Origin: Sphingobacterium pedocola | GTDB taxonomy: Bacteria; Bacteroidota; Bacteroidia; Sphingobacteriales; Sphingobacteriaceae | NCBI RefSeq assembly: GCF_015209965.1 | Contig: NZ_MU158689.1 | Span: 2,222,783 to 2,286,782 of the forward strand | DNA length: 64,000 nt | Direction: 5' to 3' | Part shown: one piece after another, positions 54,834 to 63,726 of the stretch | How positions within the stretch are numbered: position 1 is the first letter of the stretch | Layout of the letters: each line of letters opens with the position of its first letter | Program-made: the position numbers and the translations under genes | The notes under the pieces: model-generated | Told to the model about the DNA's origin: nothing | What the model saw: only the letters and a program-made list of their open reading frames with translations | Databases searched by the model: none

Positions 54834-56519
54834 ATGGACCAAACAGAGCTAGACAAAATTCTCCATCAGGGAGAAGGAACCCGAATAGAATTTAAGGAAG
54901 CGCAAAATGGTGTTCCCACTTCTTTATATGACACTGTGTGTTCTTTCTTGAATCACGAAGGAGGTATAATTCTTTTAGGTATTGGGGATGATGCCACCGT
55001 ACTCGGACTGAATGAACAAAACCTTAAGAACCTAAAACAAGATATTGTCACCGCGTTAAATAATCCAGATGTCCTCTCCCCTATATTTCCGTTACCGGTA
55101 GAAGAAGTAACGCATCTATCCGGGACGCTTCTGTATGTACGTGTACCATTAAGCTCGTTTGTCCATAAGCACAACAATATTATATATGACAGAGAGAACG
55201 ATAGTGACTTCCGAGTAACCAATGAGGCTCGGATAGCTGATCTGTACGCCAGGAAAAGAAACATCTTTACGGAAAATCAGATTTTCCCTCACCTACAAAT
55301 AGCGGATCTTAATCTTTCCCTATTTGATAAAGTACGTGCACGCCTTGCCTTGGTCAATGCCAATCATCCGTGGCTCGAAGCTTCCAATGAGCGGATACTG
55401 AGAGATGCACGGTTATTACGAAGAGACTTCGCAACAGGAGAAGAAGGACTAACGCTGGCAGCAGCACTTATATTTGGAACAGATGAAGTAATTGGTAACA
55501 TACTGCCTGCTTATCGTGTCGATATTCTAGAGCGCCGGGCTAATATGGATCGATGGGACGACAGGCTATTGCTCAAAACCAACCTTATCGACTCCTATCT
55601 CCAAGCACTGGCCTTCATCAAATCGAAGTGGCCGGAAAAATTCTACCAAGACAATAGCGGGGAGCGAAAAGATCTACGGGAACTGATCTTTAGGGAACTG
55701 GTCGGAAATATCATCATTCATCGAGAATACAACAATGCGCTGCCGACCGAGGTGATTATCTATGAGGACCGTGTAGAAGCTATAAACCCGAACCGTCCAC
55801 GGTTTAGAGGGCCACTAAACCTCGACACCTTCGAGGCCGAACCTAAGAACCCCAATATCCGTGCGTTCTTCAACGTTTTGACATGGGCGGATGAAATAGG
55901 TTCTGGCGTCAAAAACATGAATAAATTTGTGGTCGCCTACACCGGTGGAACGCATCCTATTTTTATAGAAGATGAATCTTTCCGCAGTATCATTCCGATG
56001 GTTGCCTATTTAGTAGGACAAAACTATCAGCTCTATCTCCATCTTACCGACCTCACGGAAGATCAGTTAGGACACGATCGCATCGAGCGGTTGAAAGGGC
56101 TATCCTTGGATTCGAGACTAAAAGACATGCAAGATTGGGATGAGTTGGCGATAGCTTTAAGGGGGAGTTGGCAAGAAAAAAGGGGGGAGTTAGAAAAACT
56201 TAGACTCTTAATTAACAACCACTTGACATTTACCGATCTTAAAAAAAGGGGGAGCTGGGAAGAAAAAAGGGGGGAGTTGCTACAAAAGAGAACTAGGGTG
56301 CTGCTAGCCGTTTTACTGTTGACTACACTACCAATCTCTATCGAAGAACTGGCCGACATATTGGGCTACAAAAAGAAAGAGTCCCTAAGGGAAGGATATC
56401 TTAATCCCCTCAGGAGCCATAGACTAATTGAATATACAATACCACAAGCCAACTCGCCTAACCAGAGGTATAGGATAACGCAACGAGGAATAAACTTTCT
56501 GATGGGTAGTGTGATTTAA
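54834..56519 (+). CDS. AlbA_2/Schlafen-type nucleic-acid-binding protein with ATPase-like domain
   Basis: A 561-aa protein. The N-terminal AlbA_2 domain is visible in GEGTRIEFKEAQNGVPTSLY and HEGGIILLGIGDDATVLGL. The middle has the RecG-related HATPase_c_4 pattern (LRELIFRELVGNIIIHREYN, ADEIGSGVKNMNKFVVAYTG). The tail is winged-helix-like (ISIEELADILGYKKKESLRE). Residues about 440-490 hold a tandem duplication, KxRGSWxEKRGEL, written by AAAAAAGGGGGGAGTT-type repeats. Such proteins are frequent in defence and mobile regions. It lies between repeat copies A and B. Confidence 0.82.
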   Translation: MDQTELDKILHQGEGTRIEFKEAQNGVPTSLYDTVCSFLNHEGGIILLGIGDDATVLGLNEQNLKNLKQDIVTALNNPDVLSPIFPLPVEEVTHLSGTLLYVRVPLSSFVHKHNNIIYDRENDSDFRVTNEARIADLYARKRNIFTENQIFPHLQIADLNLSLFDKVRARLALVNANHPWLEASNERILRDARLLRRDFATGEEGLTLAAALIFGTDEVIGNILPAYRVDILERRANMDRWDDRLLLKTNLIDSYLQALAFIKSKWPEKFYQDNSGERKDLRELIFRELVGNIIIHREYNNALPTEVIIYEDRVEAINPNRPRFRGPLNLDTFEAEPKNPNIRAFFNVLTWADEIGSGVKNMNKFVVAYTGGTHPIFIEDESFRSIIPMVAYLVGQNYQLYLHLTDLTEDQLGHDRIERLKGLSLDSRLKDMQDWDELAIALRGSWQEKRGELEKLRLLINNHLTFTDLKKRGSWEEKRGELLQKRTRVLLAVLLLTTLPISIEELADILGYKKKESLREGYLNPLRSHRLIEYTIPQANSPNQRYRITQRGINFLMGSVI

Positions 56520-56551
56520 AGTAAAAACTCGATATATCCAATATACCTAAT

Positions 56552-56919
56552 AAGGAAGTGTATTTGTACCCTTAGAATCTATCCGAAGCTGCTGGAAATC
56601 CTCCACTGGTGCCGGAACCGACCGTAGGGAACTCTGCGGAGCAAATGTTTTCGGTGCCTCGATATTAGAGGTCACGCCGACATCTACGTAAGTGGTGCAA
56701 AAATAATACACTGAGTTATTGTAAATGGGTAGTATCTGGCGGTCGGCACTGCTCCTAGCATTGGTAAAAAGGGAGAACCGCCTTGAGGTTGTTAAGTTTT
56801 GTTAAACCAGCTATGGTTATAAATTTTGGCATTTTGTTTGAGTAAATATTAGTATTCATAATTTAGGTTAATAATTGGTTAGTTAAAAATCCTGAAGCTC
56901 CCCGCTTCAGGATTTTTTT
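56552..56919 (+). repeat. Dispersed repeat, copy B
   Basis: It matches copy C over its whole length (from AAGGAAGTGTATTTGTACCC) and copy A over the last ~245 bases, with small indels, for example CGGTGCCTCGATATTAGAGG against the intact frame in copy C. It ends in the same perfect hairpin at 56888-56911 with a T-run, which may terminate transcription of the AlbA_2 gene. Confidence 0.8.
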
Positions 56920-57071
56920 GGAGACAACACCCTCCACCTTGAGAAGCAAACCTATTTCTTGTTTAGATAAATTTCAATCTTTGAATAAGATCTAAAAATA
57001 TTTTCGAATCCAAATGTCAAGTTTTAAGCACCAAAAACTTGACATTGATAAATAATATGTATCTTTGCACA

Positions 57072-57800
57072 ATGAGTCTATCGGCACAAATACGCAATAT
57101 AATTAAACAGTTACCAAATGGAAAAACATTTGGATATGACGATTTGCGTATTCCTAAAGAGAGCTATACATCTGCGGCCAAAGCTTTGGAACGATTGCAA
57201 AAGGAAGACTTAATAAAAAAAGTTTCTAAAGGTGTGTTTTACAAGCCTGAAAAAACTGTTTTCGGTGCGTTAGAACCTGATTACAATGAACTACTACGCC
57301 CCTATCTGTTTGAAAATGGTAAACGGATAGCCTATGAAACCGGCACTACACTATATAATCGTTTAGGATTAACTACACAAATGGCTTTCCGTACCAAAAT
57401 CGCCAGTCGGGGCAAGCGAATTAATATTGACAGAAAGGTCTTAAAAGCCGATGCTGTAAAAAGCTATGCCGAAGTAAATGACAGCAATTATGGTATTCTT
57501 GGTATACTGGATGCATTTAAAGATATCAAACGTATTCCTGATAGTTCCGTGGGACAAGCAATCGTTAGATTGAGCATTATTCTAAATGAGCTAAATCCAA
57601 AACAAATAGAATCATTGGTTAAGTATGCCCTTGTCTACCCGCCAAGAGTGCGCGCAATGGTAGGGGCTGTGTTACAAAACAACGGCTATCAAGGAAAAGG
57701 ATTGGAAAGTCTAAAAGACAGCCTAAACCCACTTACTATCATACAATTAGACTTAAAAGACTCCGAGTTACCCACAAAAAACAACTGGTATATCGAATGA
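57072..57800 (+). CDS. AbiEi-type antitoxin (DUF6088-like)
   Basis: A 242-aa protein starting at the ATG at 57072 (MSLSAQIRNIIKQLPNGKTF). It shows the N-terminal winged helix of AbiEi antitoxins (GYDDLRIPKESYTSAAKALE, KVSKGVFYKPEKTVFG) and the C-terminal domain (GKRIAYETGTTLYNRLGLTT, SLVKYALVYPPRVRAMVGAV). Such proteins repress their operon and neutralise an AbiEii nucleotidyltransferase toxin. The toxin gene follows with an ATGA overlap but is deleted internally, so this gene is now an orphan antitoxin. TCTTTGCAC at 57062 could be part of its promoter. Confidence 0.85.
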   Translation: MSLSAQIRNIIKQLPNGKTFGYDDLRIPKESYTSAAKALERLQKEDLIKKVSKGVFYKPEKTVFGALEPDYNELLRPYLFENGKRIAYETGTTLYNRLGLTTQMAFRTKIASRGKRINIDRKVLKADAVKSYAEVNDSNYGILGILDAFKDIKRIPDSSVGQAIVRLSIILNELNPKQIESLVKYALVYPPRVRAMVGAVLQNNGYQGKGLESLKDSLNPLTIIQLDLKDSELPTKNNWYIE

Positions 57801-58146
57801 AGCTGCACGAAAATATAAAACTGTACAGGGACGCTATTCGATTTACAGCGCAACAGATGAATCTAAAACCCGAATATATAGAGAAAGACTATTGGGTTAC
57901 GAACGCGTTGTCTATGATGATATCCTAAGCTTCAAAAACAACAACAAGTGGTTGTCTCATCATCCTACCGATGCAATAATCTTTAAAAACTTAGAAATCG
58001 TTTGGAAGGAACTTATTCCAACTTACTTAAGTGATTTTAGGCCATTAGTCTACGGGGAATTCCCAAATGAAGAAGATGTATTGAAAACCTTAAAAATGGT
58101 GCGACAACGGTTGAAATCCGTTTCTTGGTCGATTAAAAAGGCCTAA
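57797..58146 (+). pseudogene. AbiEii-type toxin gene with internal deletion
   Basis: The start overlaps the antitoxin stop (ATGA) and reads MKLHENIKLYRDAIRFTAQQ, then MNLKPEYIEKDYWVTNALSM, the typical beginning of AbiEii nucleotidyltransferases, and stops after 44 codons. In another frame from about 57925 the typical C-terminus follows: NNKWLSHHPTDAIIFKNLEI and FPNEEDVLKTLKMVRQRLKS. About 180 residues with the catalytic centre are gone, so the toxin is inactive. Confidence 0.82.
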
Positions 58147-58247
58147 GCCGTACGGTTCGTCTTACACTTACACGAAGTTTATCTAAATCTATTTTTGCCT
58201 CAAGTTTTTAGACAAACTTAAAAACCTAACAAACAAGAAATTAACAC

Positions 58248-58271
58248 GCTTCAGGATTTTTTGTTTGATAA
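58248..58271 (+). repeat. Half copy D of the dispersed repeat hairpin
   Basis: CGCTTCAGGATTTTTTGTTT and the next bases GATA equal the end of copy C (62664-62687). The left hairpin arm is missing, so it cannot terminate. It marks a recombination or deletion point after the AbiE remnant. Confidence 0.7.
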
Positions 58272-58508
58272 GAATCTCAGCCTGTAGCGAAACCGTCGAC
58301 AATTTTAACCAAACCGTAGATTCTATTTTGTATTGCTGTATATTCAATAGATTTTTAGGGAAAACTTCAAAAAATGAAAAAATCCACAGAACTTTATTTC
58401 CATTTAACCTTCTGGTCCATCCTAATTTTTTCCTTCTTCGTGCCAACATTTACTCTCAAACATTTGACAGTGCAGGAGTATGGTAAGTAAATATTGTTGT
58501 TATGATAT

Positions 58509-59162
58509 TTATTCTATTTCAAATTCCGCGAAAATTTCATATTCCCTTTTTGATCTTGAATAGTCACGCAGATGATAGCGCTTCAATACCCGGTACTTTC
58601 CTGACCGGTAGTTGTGCCTGTCCGGAAACAGCGCCACCAGGAAATCCCGCGCCGTGAACGGAAGTATACCGTAACCCAGATCTTCAAATCCCACATTTTC
58701 CGGAGGGGAAACCTTGTTCCATTTTCCTTGATCCTGAAATTCCACGGTATAATGGAGGCCTGTTGTTAAAGTATCAGATGTGTAGTTATACATCCTAACA
58801 CGTAATGTGTCTTTTATTTCAGATGCTATCATTGAAGCACCCAAAACTGAAAGGCTTACTCTGGCCTCGGTTGAGGAATCTGCCTTCAAATCAATCGACG
58901 GTAGCGAGATATCCTGAAATCTCTTTCCTGAGATGAACATTGGAAGGGGATTTATTTTACTGCTATCCTTTATATTACTTTCATCTGCCCTGGCAATCAT
59001 CCCGGGGCTATCGTCCGCTGCCGTCTTTTTCACAGAGCTATCTGTCTGGATCAATGATATCGGTACGGACTTCTCGGATACTTTCCCGGTATCACTCCGC
59101 TGTTGGCAGCCATAAATAAGGATAATAAGCAGGCACAGGATCAATTTTGGTTGATTTTCCAT
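58509..59162 (-). CDS. Ig-like-domain lipoprotein
   Basis: A 217-aa protein with a lipoprotein signal (LILCLLIILIYGCQQ). After a Ser/Thr/Asp-rich linker comes a beta-sandwich of the bacterial Ig-like (Big_14-like) type: VRMYNYTSDTLTTGLHYTVE, WNKVSPPENVGFEDLGYGIL, FPDRHNYRSGKYRVLKRYHL. The function is unknown; it probably sits in the outer membrane. It belongs to a row of small minus-strand lipoprotein genes. Confidence 0.72.
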   Translation of the reverse strand: MENQPKLILCLLIILIYGCQQRSDTGKVSEKSVPISLIQTDSSVKKTAADDSPGMIARADESNIKDSSKINPLPMFISGKRFQDISLPSIDLKADSSTEARVSLSVLGASMIASEIKDTLRVRMYNYTSDTLTTGLHYTVEFQDQGKWNKVSPPENVGFEDLGYGILPFTARDFLVALFPDRHNYRSGKYRVLKRYHLRDYSRSKREYEIFAEFEIE

Positions 59163-59172
59163 GGAGTATGTG

Positions 59173-59500
59173 TTATGGCTTTGCCGTAGTTATAGTTGTT
59201 TTATTCTTTCCTTTTATGATAACCACCTTGTTCGACCAGTTCTTTTTATCGGTTTCTGAATAAACCAATTTTCCGTTGTATTTTAAAGATTCGATATGGG
59301 CCTAATATTTTCCCCCGATAACATCTTTGTTCGTTAACCACCATTTGATACCCACTTTGTCATGTTGATGTTCAGGAATAAGCAGGTTGAAACTACTGGA
59401 AAGTGAATTGTCAAATCCCCTAAAAAAATATGGATATAAGTTTCCCCTTGCTCATCTTCAATAAGGTTAACATCTTCTGGCGGCCTAATTCTCTATTTAA
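59173..59500 (-). pseudogene. Degraded lipoprotein-cluster gene
   Basis: The minus strand reads SSSFNLLIPEHQHDKVGIKW, WLTNKDVIGGKY, then a TAG, then AHIESLKYNGKLVYSETDKK and VVIIKGKNKTTITTAKP to the stop at 59173. An earlier part (RIRPPEDVNLIEDEQGE) lies in another frame, separated by a T-run. No start codon is left. A stop codon and a frameshift in ~110 codons indicate a dead gene. Confidence 0.6.
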
Positions 59501-59536
59501 TTACCAATGATATGAGTTTAAATGAAATTGAAAAAC

Positions 59537-60058
59537 CTACAACTTTACCACAACGATCTCTGGGAAAGTTTTTCCTTCATATTCAAAAACGCTAAAAGGA
59601 TGGTCTACAATTCTGATGTTTGTTATCGAATAGTAATAAGGAGACGAGCAAGGATCATTAGTTTTGTTTTCTTTCTTGATGCTGGTATACGCTATTACAA
59701 TAGACCCAAAATCATCCATTTGGATTTTGTACGAATGCTCACCTTCTGTCTCGGGAATGCCAACAAGTTTTACAATGCCGTTATTAGGTGTGGGTCTCCC
59801 CCCAGGATTATAGATAAGCCCCGCACTTTTGTGGATTTCTCCCGTCACAGCATTAGTTACTTTAATACTCGACACATCTATGTCGTGAATTTTAAATAGG
59901 CTTTCCCCCGTTTCCTTATCAAGGAATATTACACCAATTTGGTTTGGCATTCCCTCGCTCAATAAGTTTGCGCAAGGGTCTTCCGTTCTTTGACAACTCA
60001 TAAAACACACTGTCAAACAAATGAATAATCCATAGGTTGCGTATAGTCGTTTTTGCAT
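59537..60058 (-). CDS. Small lipoprotein of unknown function
   Basis: A 173-aa protein with a lipoprotein signal (YGLFICLTVCFMSCQ). The mature part looks like one beta-sandwich domain (IGVIFLDKETGESLFKIHDI, GLIYNPGGRPTPNNGIVKLV, SYKIQMDDFGSIVIAYTSIK). No known motif was seen. It starts 13 bp after the preceding minus-strand gene, so the two are probably one operon. Confidence 0.65.
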   Translation of the reverse strand: MQKRLYATYGLFICLTVCFMSCQRTEDPCANLLSEGMPNQIGVIFLDKETGESLFKIHDIDVSSIKVTNAVTGEIHKSAGLIYNPGGRPTPNNGIVKLVGIPETEGEHSYKIQMDDFGSIVIAYTSIKKENKTNDPCSSPYYYSITNIRIVDHPFSVFEYEGKTFPEIVVVKL

Positions 60059-60071
60059 GATTATTTTATTA

Positions 60072-60464
60072 TTAATTATCGTTATGTAATGATGATTCCC
60101 GAAATCTAGCCAAGTCTTCTTCTGTTGCAGGGTATACGGCAGCTACTTCCAACTGATTGTCTTCGTACACCATAACCCTAACTGGAAGACGTTGTTTTAT
60201 AGCTTTTTTAAACAACTTGATGTTATTCTCACTTTGTGTCAACCCCGCATCTACAAAATAAAACATCGCACTTGGGTAAAGCACCAAACGTATAGTGTCA
60301 TTTCTTGTATCTCGAAGTTCGGGTATTCTTAATCCAATATCAATAGTACTCAGGTTTTTCACTCGTTTTTCTCCATTGACTTTTTCCTTTTTACATGATG
60401 CAAAAGAAAACATGCATGATAGCATTATGCAGTATTGAAATAATGAGTAGCGTAGTAGTTTCAT
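60072..60464 (-). CDS. Small lipoprotein of unknown function
   Basis: A 130-aa protein with a lipoprotein signal (CIMLSCMFSFASCKK). The mature part (IDIGLRIPELRDTRNDTIRL, VDAGLTQSENNIKLFKKAIK, LPVRVMVYEDNQLEVAAVYP) shows an alternating strand and helix pattern, but no family that I recognise. It stands between two other small lipoprotein genes on the same strand. Confidence 0.6.
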   Translation of the reverse strand: MKLLRYSLFQYCIMLSCMFSFASCKKEKVNGEKRVKNLSTIDIGLRIPELRDTRNDTIRLVLYPSAMFYFVDAGLTQSENNIKLFKKAIKQRLPVRVMVYEDNQLEVAAVYPATEEDLARFRESSLHNDN

Positions 60465-60497
60465 ACAATGATAATTTATACAATAAGCTCTTTTGGG

Positions 60498-61166
60498 TTA
60501 TTTAATGGAATATGTTAATCGATACTCCTTGATAGCAAGCGTGTCTCGTTCTGTCATTGTTTTGATAAACAATTCGTTGAATTCGTTGGATACGGTGCCG
60601 AAAGAAAGCGCTGTGCGGTTACCGCTTTTATCATACCGGACCAATTTATAATAGAGCCGTGAAACTTCGAGCGTCCGCTCCCGGTTGTGCACGACTAACT
60701 GGATGTTATAACTGCCGTTTGGATTGAGGTTGATATCGTATTTGAATAGGTTGGATTTAACGATGGGATCGTCCTCCACCTGATTGGTTGCGGACGATTT
60801 CAGCACCGTTGCATCGCCGGTTTCGGTTACGTCGGTGATTTCACTGAAAGCGGAGTATTTTATGATATCCTTACCTTCAAATATAAAATAGGAATCAGCG
60901 AACCAATCAGGATCTTGCTCCGTAAACTTAGACCAGTAGGAAATATACCCGGTATTGGTTTTTTCGGAATAAAGGCGATCCAGAAAACCCATAACGGTTT
61001 TTTCGTGATGATCGGGATTCAGTTCCGTTCCACCTACAAAAAAACGCATCTCTGAGACCGGCACGATGGCATCAAAAGTCGTCTGATACGGATATTTTGA
61101 AACTTCTTCTTTTGTGCATGCGGAAAGAATGCTTAAGAGACTTAATAAAGGGAATAGCTTTTTCAT
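60498..61166 (-). CDS. Small lipoprotein of unknown function downstream of a TetR gene
   Basis: A 222-aa protein with a lipoprotein signal (LFPLLSLLSILSACTK). The mature part is rich in beta strands (TFDAIVPVSEMRFFVGGTEL, YNIQLVVHNRERTLEVSRLY). No family was recognised. It follows the TetR gene by 8 bp on the same strand, so the regulator and the lipoprotein are co-transcribed. Confidence 0.65.
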   Translation of the reverse strand: MKKLFPLLSLLSILSACTKEEVSKYPYQTTFDAIVPVSEMRFFVGGTELNPDHHEKTVMGFLDRLYSEKTNTGYISYWSKFTEQDPDWFADSYFIFEGKDIIKYSAFSEITDVTETGDATVLKSSATNQVEDDPIVKSNLFKYDINLNPNGSYNIQLVVHNRERTLEVSRLYYKLVRYDKSGNRTALSFGTVSNEFNELFIKTMTERDTLAIKEYRLTYSIK

Positions 61167-61174
61167 TTTAATAT

Positions 61175-61861
61175 TTAAGGATTGATCGTAAAATCAGCTT
61201 TTTCAAAAGCCTTATGTATGATGCTGTCCAATGCGTTTTTGATCCGTTCTTTGCCCTGTGGCTGGTTAATATCTAACCCGCAAAACGTGCTTCCATTAGA
61301 TTCGGCGTGAAGCGATAGGTAATAAAGACCACCTATCTGCAAGGCCAGTATGGCTCTTATATCAACGCCGTCACTCACGAAATAAGGGTCAACGTGCCGG
61401 AGCAACTGTTCTCCCATTTCTTCCCGGATGTTTGACAGTTTTTTCAGTATTTCGTTTTTTTCGCCGATTTCCCAATGGATAATTTTCTGAAGGGCTTTAT
61501 CCTTTAGCATCGCTTCAAATTGCCCCTGAAGCAGGGAGCTTACGTTGTCCGCATTGATTTCCTGCGGGTTTTGCGCTAGGTTTTCGATGGCGGTTTTCGC
61601 CTTGGCGTTCCAATAATCTTTCTGGCGGACGTAGGTCTCTATCAGATCGTCCAGACTGCCGAAATAGTTGTATACCAGCTTCCTGTCCAGACCTGCCTCT
61701 TTACAGATAGCTGCTACGTTCAATCCTGCGTAACCACTTTTCTGGATCACCTTTCCCACCGCTTCGATCAGCCTTTGCATTGAGCGTGCCTTCTCCCGTA
61801 GGGGACCCGATGAAACCTTTCGGGTTCTTTCTTTCGTTTCTATTACTGTCGATTTTTTCAT
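61175..61861 (-). CDS. TetR/AcrR-family transcriptional regulator
   Basis: A 228-aa protein from the ATG at 61861 (MKKSTVIETKERTRKVSSGP). The TetR HTH spans about residues 28-80: RLIEAVGKVIQKSGYAGLNV, AAICKEAGLDRKLVYNYFGS and LDDLIETYVRQKDYW, all family hallmarks. The C-terminal ligand domain is helical. An in-frame upstream start (61885) would add eight residues without benefit. It heads the minus-strand lipoprotein group and probably regulates it. A likely operator is the dyad in the ~40 bp before the start, TATTTTATCCCATATGTGTGATAAAATA (ATTTTATC/GATAAAAT). Confidence 0.85.
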   Translation of the reverse strand: MKKSTVIETKERTRKVSSGPLREKARSMQRLIEAVGKVIQKSGYAGLNVAAICKEAGLDRKLVYNYFGSLDDLIETYVRQKDYWNAKAKTAIENLAQNPQEINADNVSSLLQGQFEAMLKDKALQKIIHWEIGEKNEILKKLSNIREEMGEQLLRHVDPYFVSDGVDIRAILALQIGGLYYLSLHAESNGSTFCGLDINQPQGKERIKNALDSIIHKAFEKADFTINP

Positions 61862-62307
61862 GGATACGTTGAAATAGCAGGACAAATCTAAATATTTTAT
61901 CCCATATGTGTGATAAAATATTGTTTTAGCAAATGATATTGGGTGTTTTTGCCAGATGAAAATGATTTTTTATCCTTTCTTGTCGCAATTTTCGTGCTTG
62001 TCCTGCCAACAGCAGAAAGCAACGGGCACCGTGTAACCCCGCGGCCCCCCAAAGGTACTGTACGTTGAGCGAGTCGGAGAGGTCGTCCCATCCGTAGCTC
62101 TCGCGGCGTTCTTCGTGGCGGTAGGTTCCGCCAACCAAAACACCCAGCTCATGCCTCCCGAACACAAAGGGCCATCTTTGAAGTAGAGGGTGAATGGGAA
62201 GAGAAGTTTCAATTGCGAGATTCCATTGCTAAGGATAAAGGCAGTGTGATCATGGAGATTTTCCGAAACGGGATGTTGGTAGAATCGCTTGATTATAGGG
62301 ATCTCAA

Positions 62308-62688
62308 CAAGGAAGTGCATTTGTACCCATACCATAGAATCTATCCGAAGCTGCTGGAAATCCTCCGCTCGCGCTGGAACCGACCGGAAGGAGCTCTGCG
62401 GAGCAAATGTTGCCGGTGCCTCGATATAGAAGTCACGCCGACATCTACAGTAAATGGTGCAAAAATAATACACTGAGTTATTGTAAATGGGTAGTATATG
62501 GCGGTCGGCACTGCTGGCAGCATAGGTGAAAAGGGAGAACCGTTTTGAGGTTGTTAAGTTTTGTTAAACCAGCTGTCAGATATAACATTGGTATTCTATT
62601 TGTCGTTATAGTAGTATCATAATTTAGGTTAATAATTGGTTAGTTAAAAATCCTGAAGCTCCCCGCTTCAGGATTTTTTGTTTGATAG
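62308..62688 (+). repeat. Dispersed repeat, copy C, with the longest upstream coding-like part
   Basis: The best-preserved copy. Before the shared core a frame reads AIFEVEGEWEEKFQLRDSIA, then VIMEIFRNGMLVESLDYRDL and HRIYPKLLEILRSRWNRPEG up to VTPTSTVNGAKIIH, with the repeat itself starting at 62308. It looks like the 3' end of a gene whose front part is gone. The hairpin terminator is at 62649-62672. The stretch 61862-62307 has overlapping open frames on both strands but no gene I can support. Confidence 0.75.
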
Positions 62689-62752
62689 TTGATGGAAGAA
62701 TTGGAGTGGTAACGTCTTAGTAAAAGATTACATGATGTATTATATACTGGCA

Positions 62753-62783
62753 CAAAAAAAGCGTCTTGGATTACCAAGACGCT
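62753..62783 (-). terminator. Terminator of the Rpn-type gene
   Basis: On the minus strand AGCGTCTTGG (reading from 62783) pairs perfectly with CCAAGACGCT around TAAT and is followed by eight T's. It lies 26 bp after the stop codon of the nuclease gene. Confidence 0.85.
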
Positions 62784-62808
62784 CATTATATTTTTTATGA
62801 AATGTATG

Positions 62809-63726
62809 TTACAATGCCTTTACCTGATCCATGCTAAGGCCTAATGCCTTTGCAATATCAGCATCAGGTACTCCCAATTTCTTGAATTCTAAAGCTGAAT
62901 CTAGTTTCTCTGCTAATTTCTCTGCTTCGGCTTTGGCACGTTCTACGGCTTTACCTTCGTTCTTAGCTTTTTCCAATAAATATTCCCGTGTTCCCATTGT
63001 AGTATTCCTCCCTAGTTTGGTTTCTACTTCTTTCTCAAAGTTAATAAACATTTCTGGTTTTTGAAAACTTACATAACGTGCCAGAAAGTCGTATATCCCC
63101 TGCCGCGTGTCCTTGCTCATCTCGCGCTTTATCATTTCTTCATAAAGATCGTGTTTGATCTCTTTCAGCTGCTCGTCTGTAACATTACGATGTAATATTG
63201 CCATTAACGCTGTGAGCACAACCACCGCAAAGGGATTACTGTCTGCACGGAGCACGGTCTCATCCTGATCTAGAATCTTGTAGCTATTGAACCTATAGGA
63301 AAGGCTTGTGCCCATAAATTCCTGAACGTAGATCGCAGGGCGGTAACTTTTATTGCCATCGGCTAGGATCGCTAACGCCGTAACCGGAACTTTGTATTTA
63401 TCGGATATTTTGTAAAAATATTCAAACATGCGCTGGGCAAGGTCGCCGTTTCCCTTGCTCGATTGTACTTCTATATGACAGAGTACAAACTGCTCGCTCC
63501 CGTCGTGAAGATAAACTTTCACCAGCTTGTCAACATAGCGTACGCCTTTGTTATTGGGCTCCGGTGGAAAAAGGCTTTCAAATTCCTTATCGAGATATTC
63601 GCATTCTCGGTTCAGATCAAAGATATCATCCGCATCCGGAAAAAAGAAGCTGAGAAAATGAACAAAGGTCTGCTCTATAATGGATTTCCATAAGGGGTCG
63701 TCTATGCGTCTTGATGGTCGGCTCAT
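62809..63726 (-). CDS. Rpn-family recombination-promoting nuclease / PD-(D/E)XK protein
   Basis: A 305-aa protein with the transposase-like Rpn plan: DDPLWKSIIEQTFVHFLSFF, FDLNRECEYLDKEFESLFPP, DKLVKVYLHDGSEQFVLCHI and EVQSSKGNGDLAQRMFEYFY, the PD-(D/E)XK nuclease centre (D and ExQ). The C-terminal part has a charged helix (EKAKNEGKAVERAKAEAEKL) and ends in a short HTH-like piece (GVPDADIAKALGLSMDQVKA). Rpn proteins are nucleases linked to RecA-independent recombination, and recently to phage defence. It is transcribed alone, with its own terminator. Confidence 0.85.
   Translation of the reverse strand: MSRPSRRIDDPLWKSIIEQTFVHFLSFFFPDADDIFDLNRECEYLDKEFESLFPPEPNNKGVRYVDKLVKVYLHDGSEQFVLCHIEVQSSKGNGDLAQRMFEYFYKISDKYKVPVTALAILADGNKSYRPAIYVQEFMGTSLSYRFNSYKILDQDETVLRADSNPFAVVVLTALMAILHRNVTDEQLKEIKHDLYEEMIKREMSKDTRQGIYDFLARYVSFQKPEMFINFEKEVETKLGRNTTMGTREYLLEKAKNEGKAVERAKAEAEKLAEKLDSALEFKKLGVPDADIAKALGLSMDQVKAL

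Noticed and set aside
58265..58486. Small plus-strand frame after half repeat D
   Set aside because: Composition is not protein-like and there is no start context.
61926..62473. Overlapping minus-strand frames before the TetR gene
   Set aside because: They overlap the repeat and each other with poor composition; no domain recognisable.
62213..62476. Independent gene of 87 codons inside repeat C
   Set aside because: The start is internal to a longer frame and the 3' part is shared with degraded repeats A and B; it is read as a truncated gene end.
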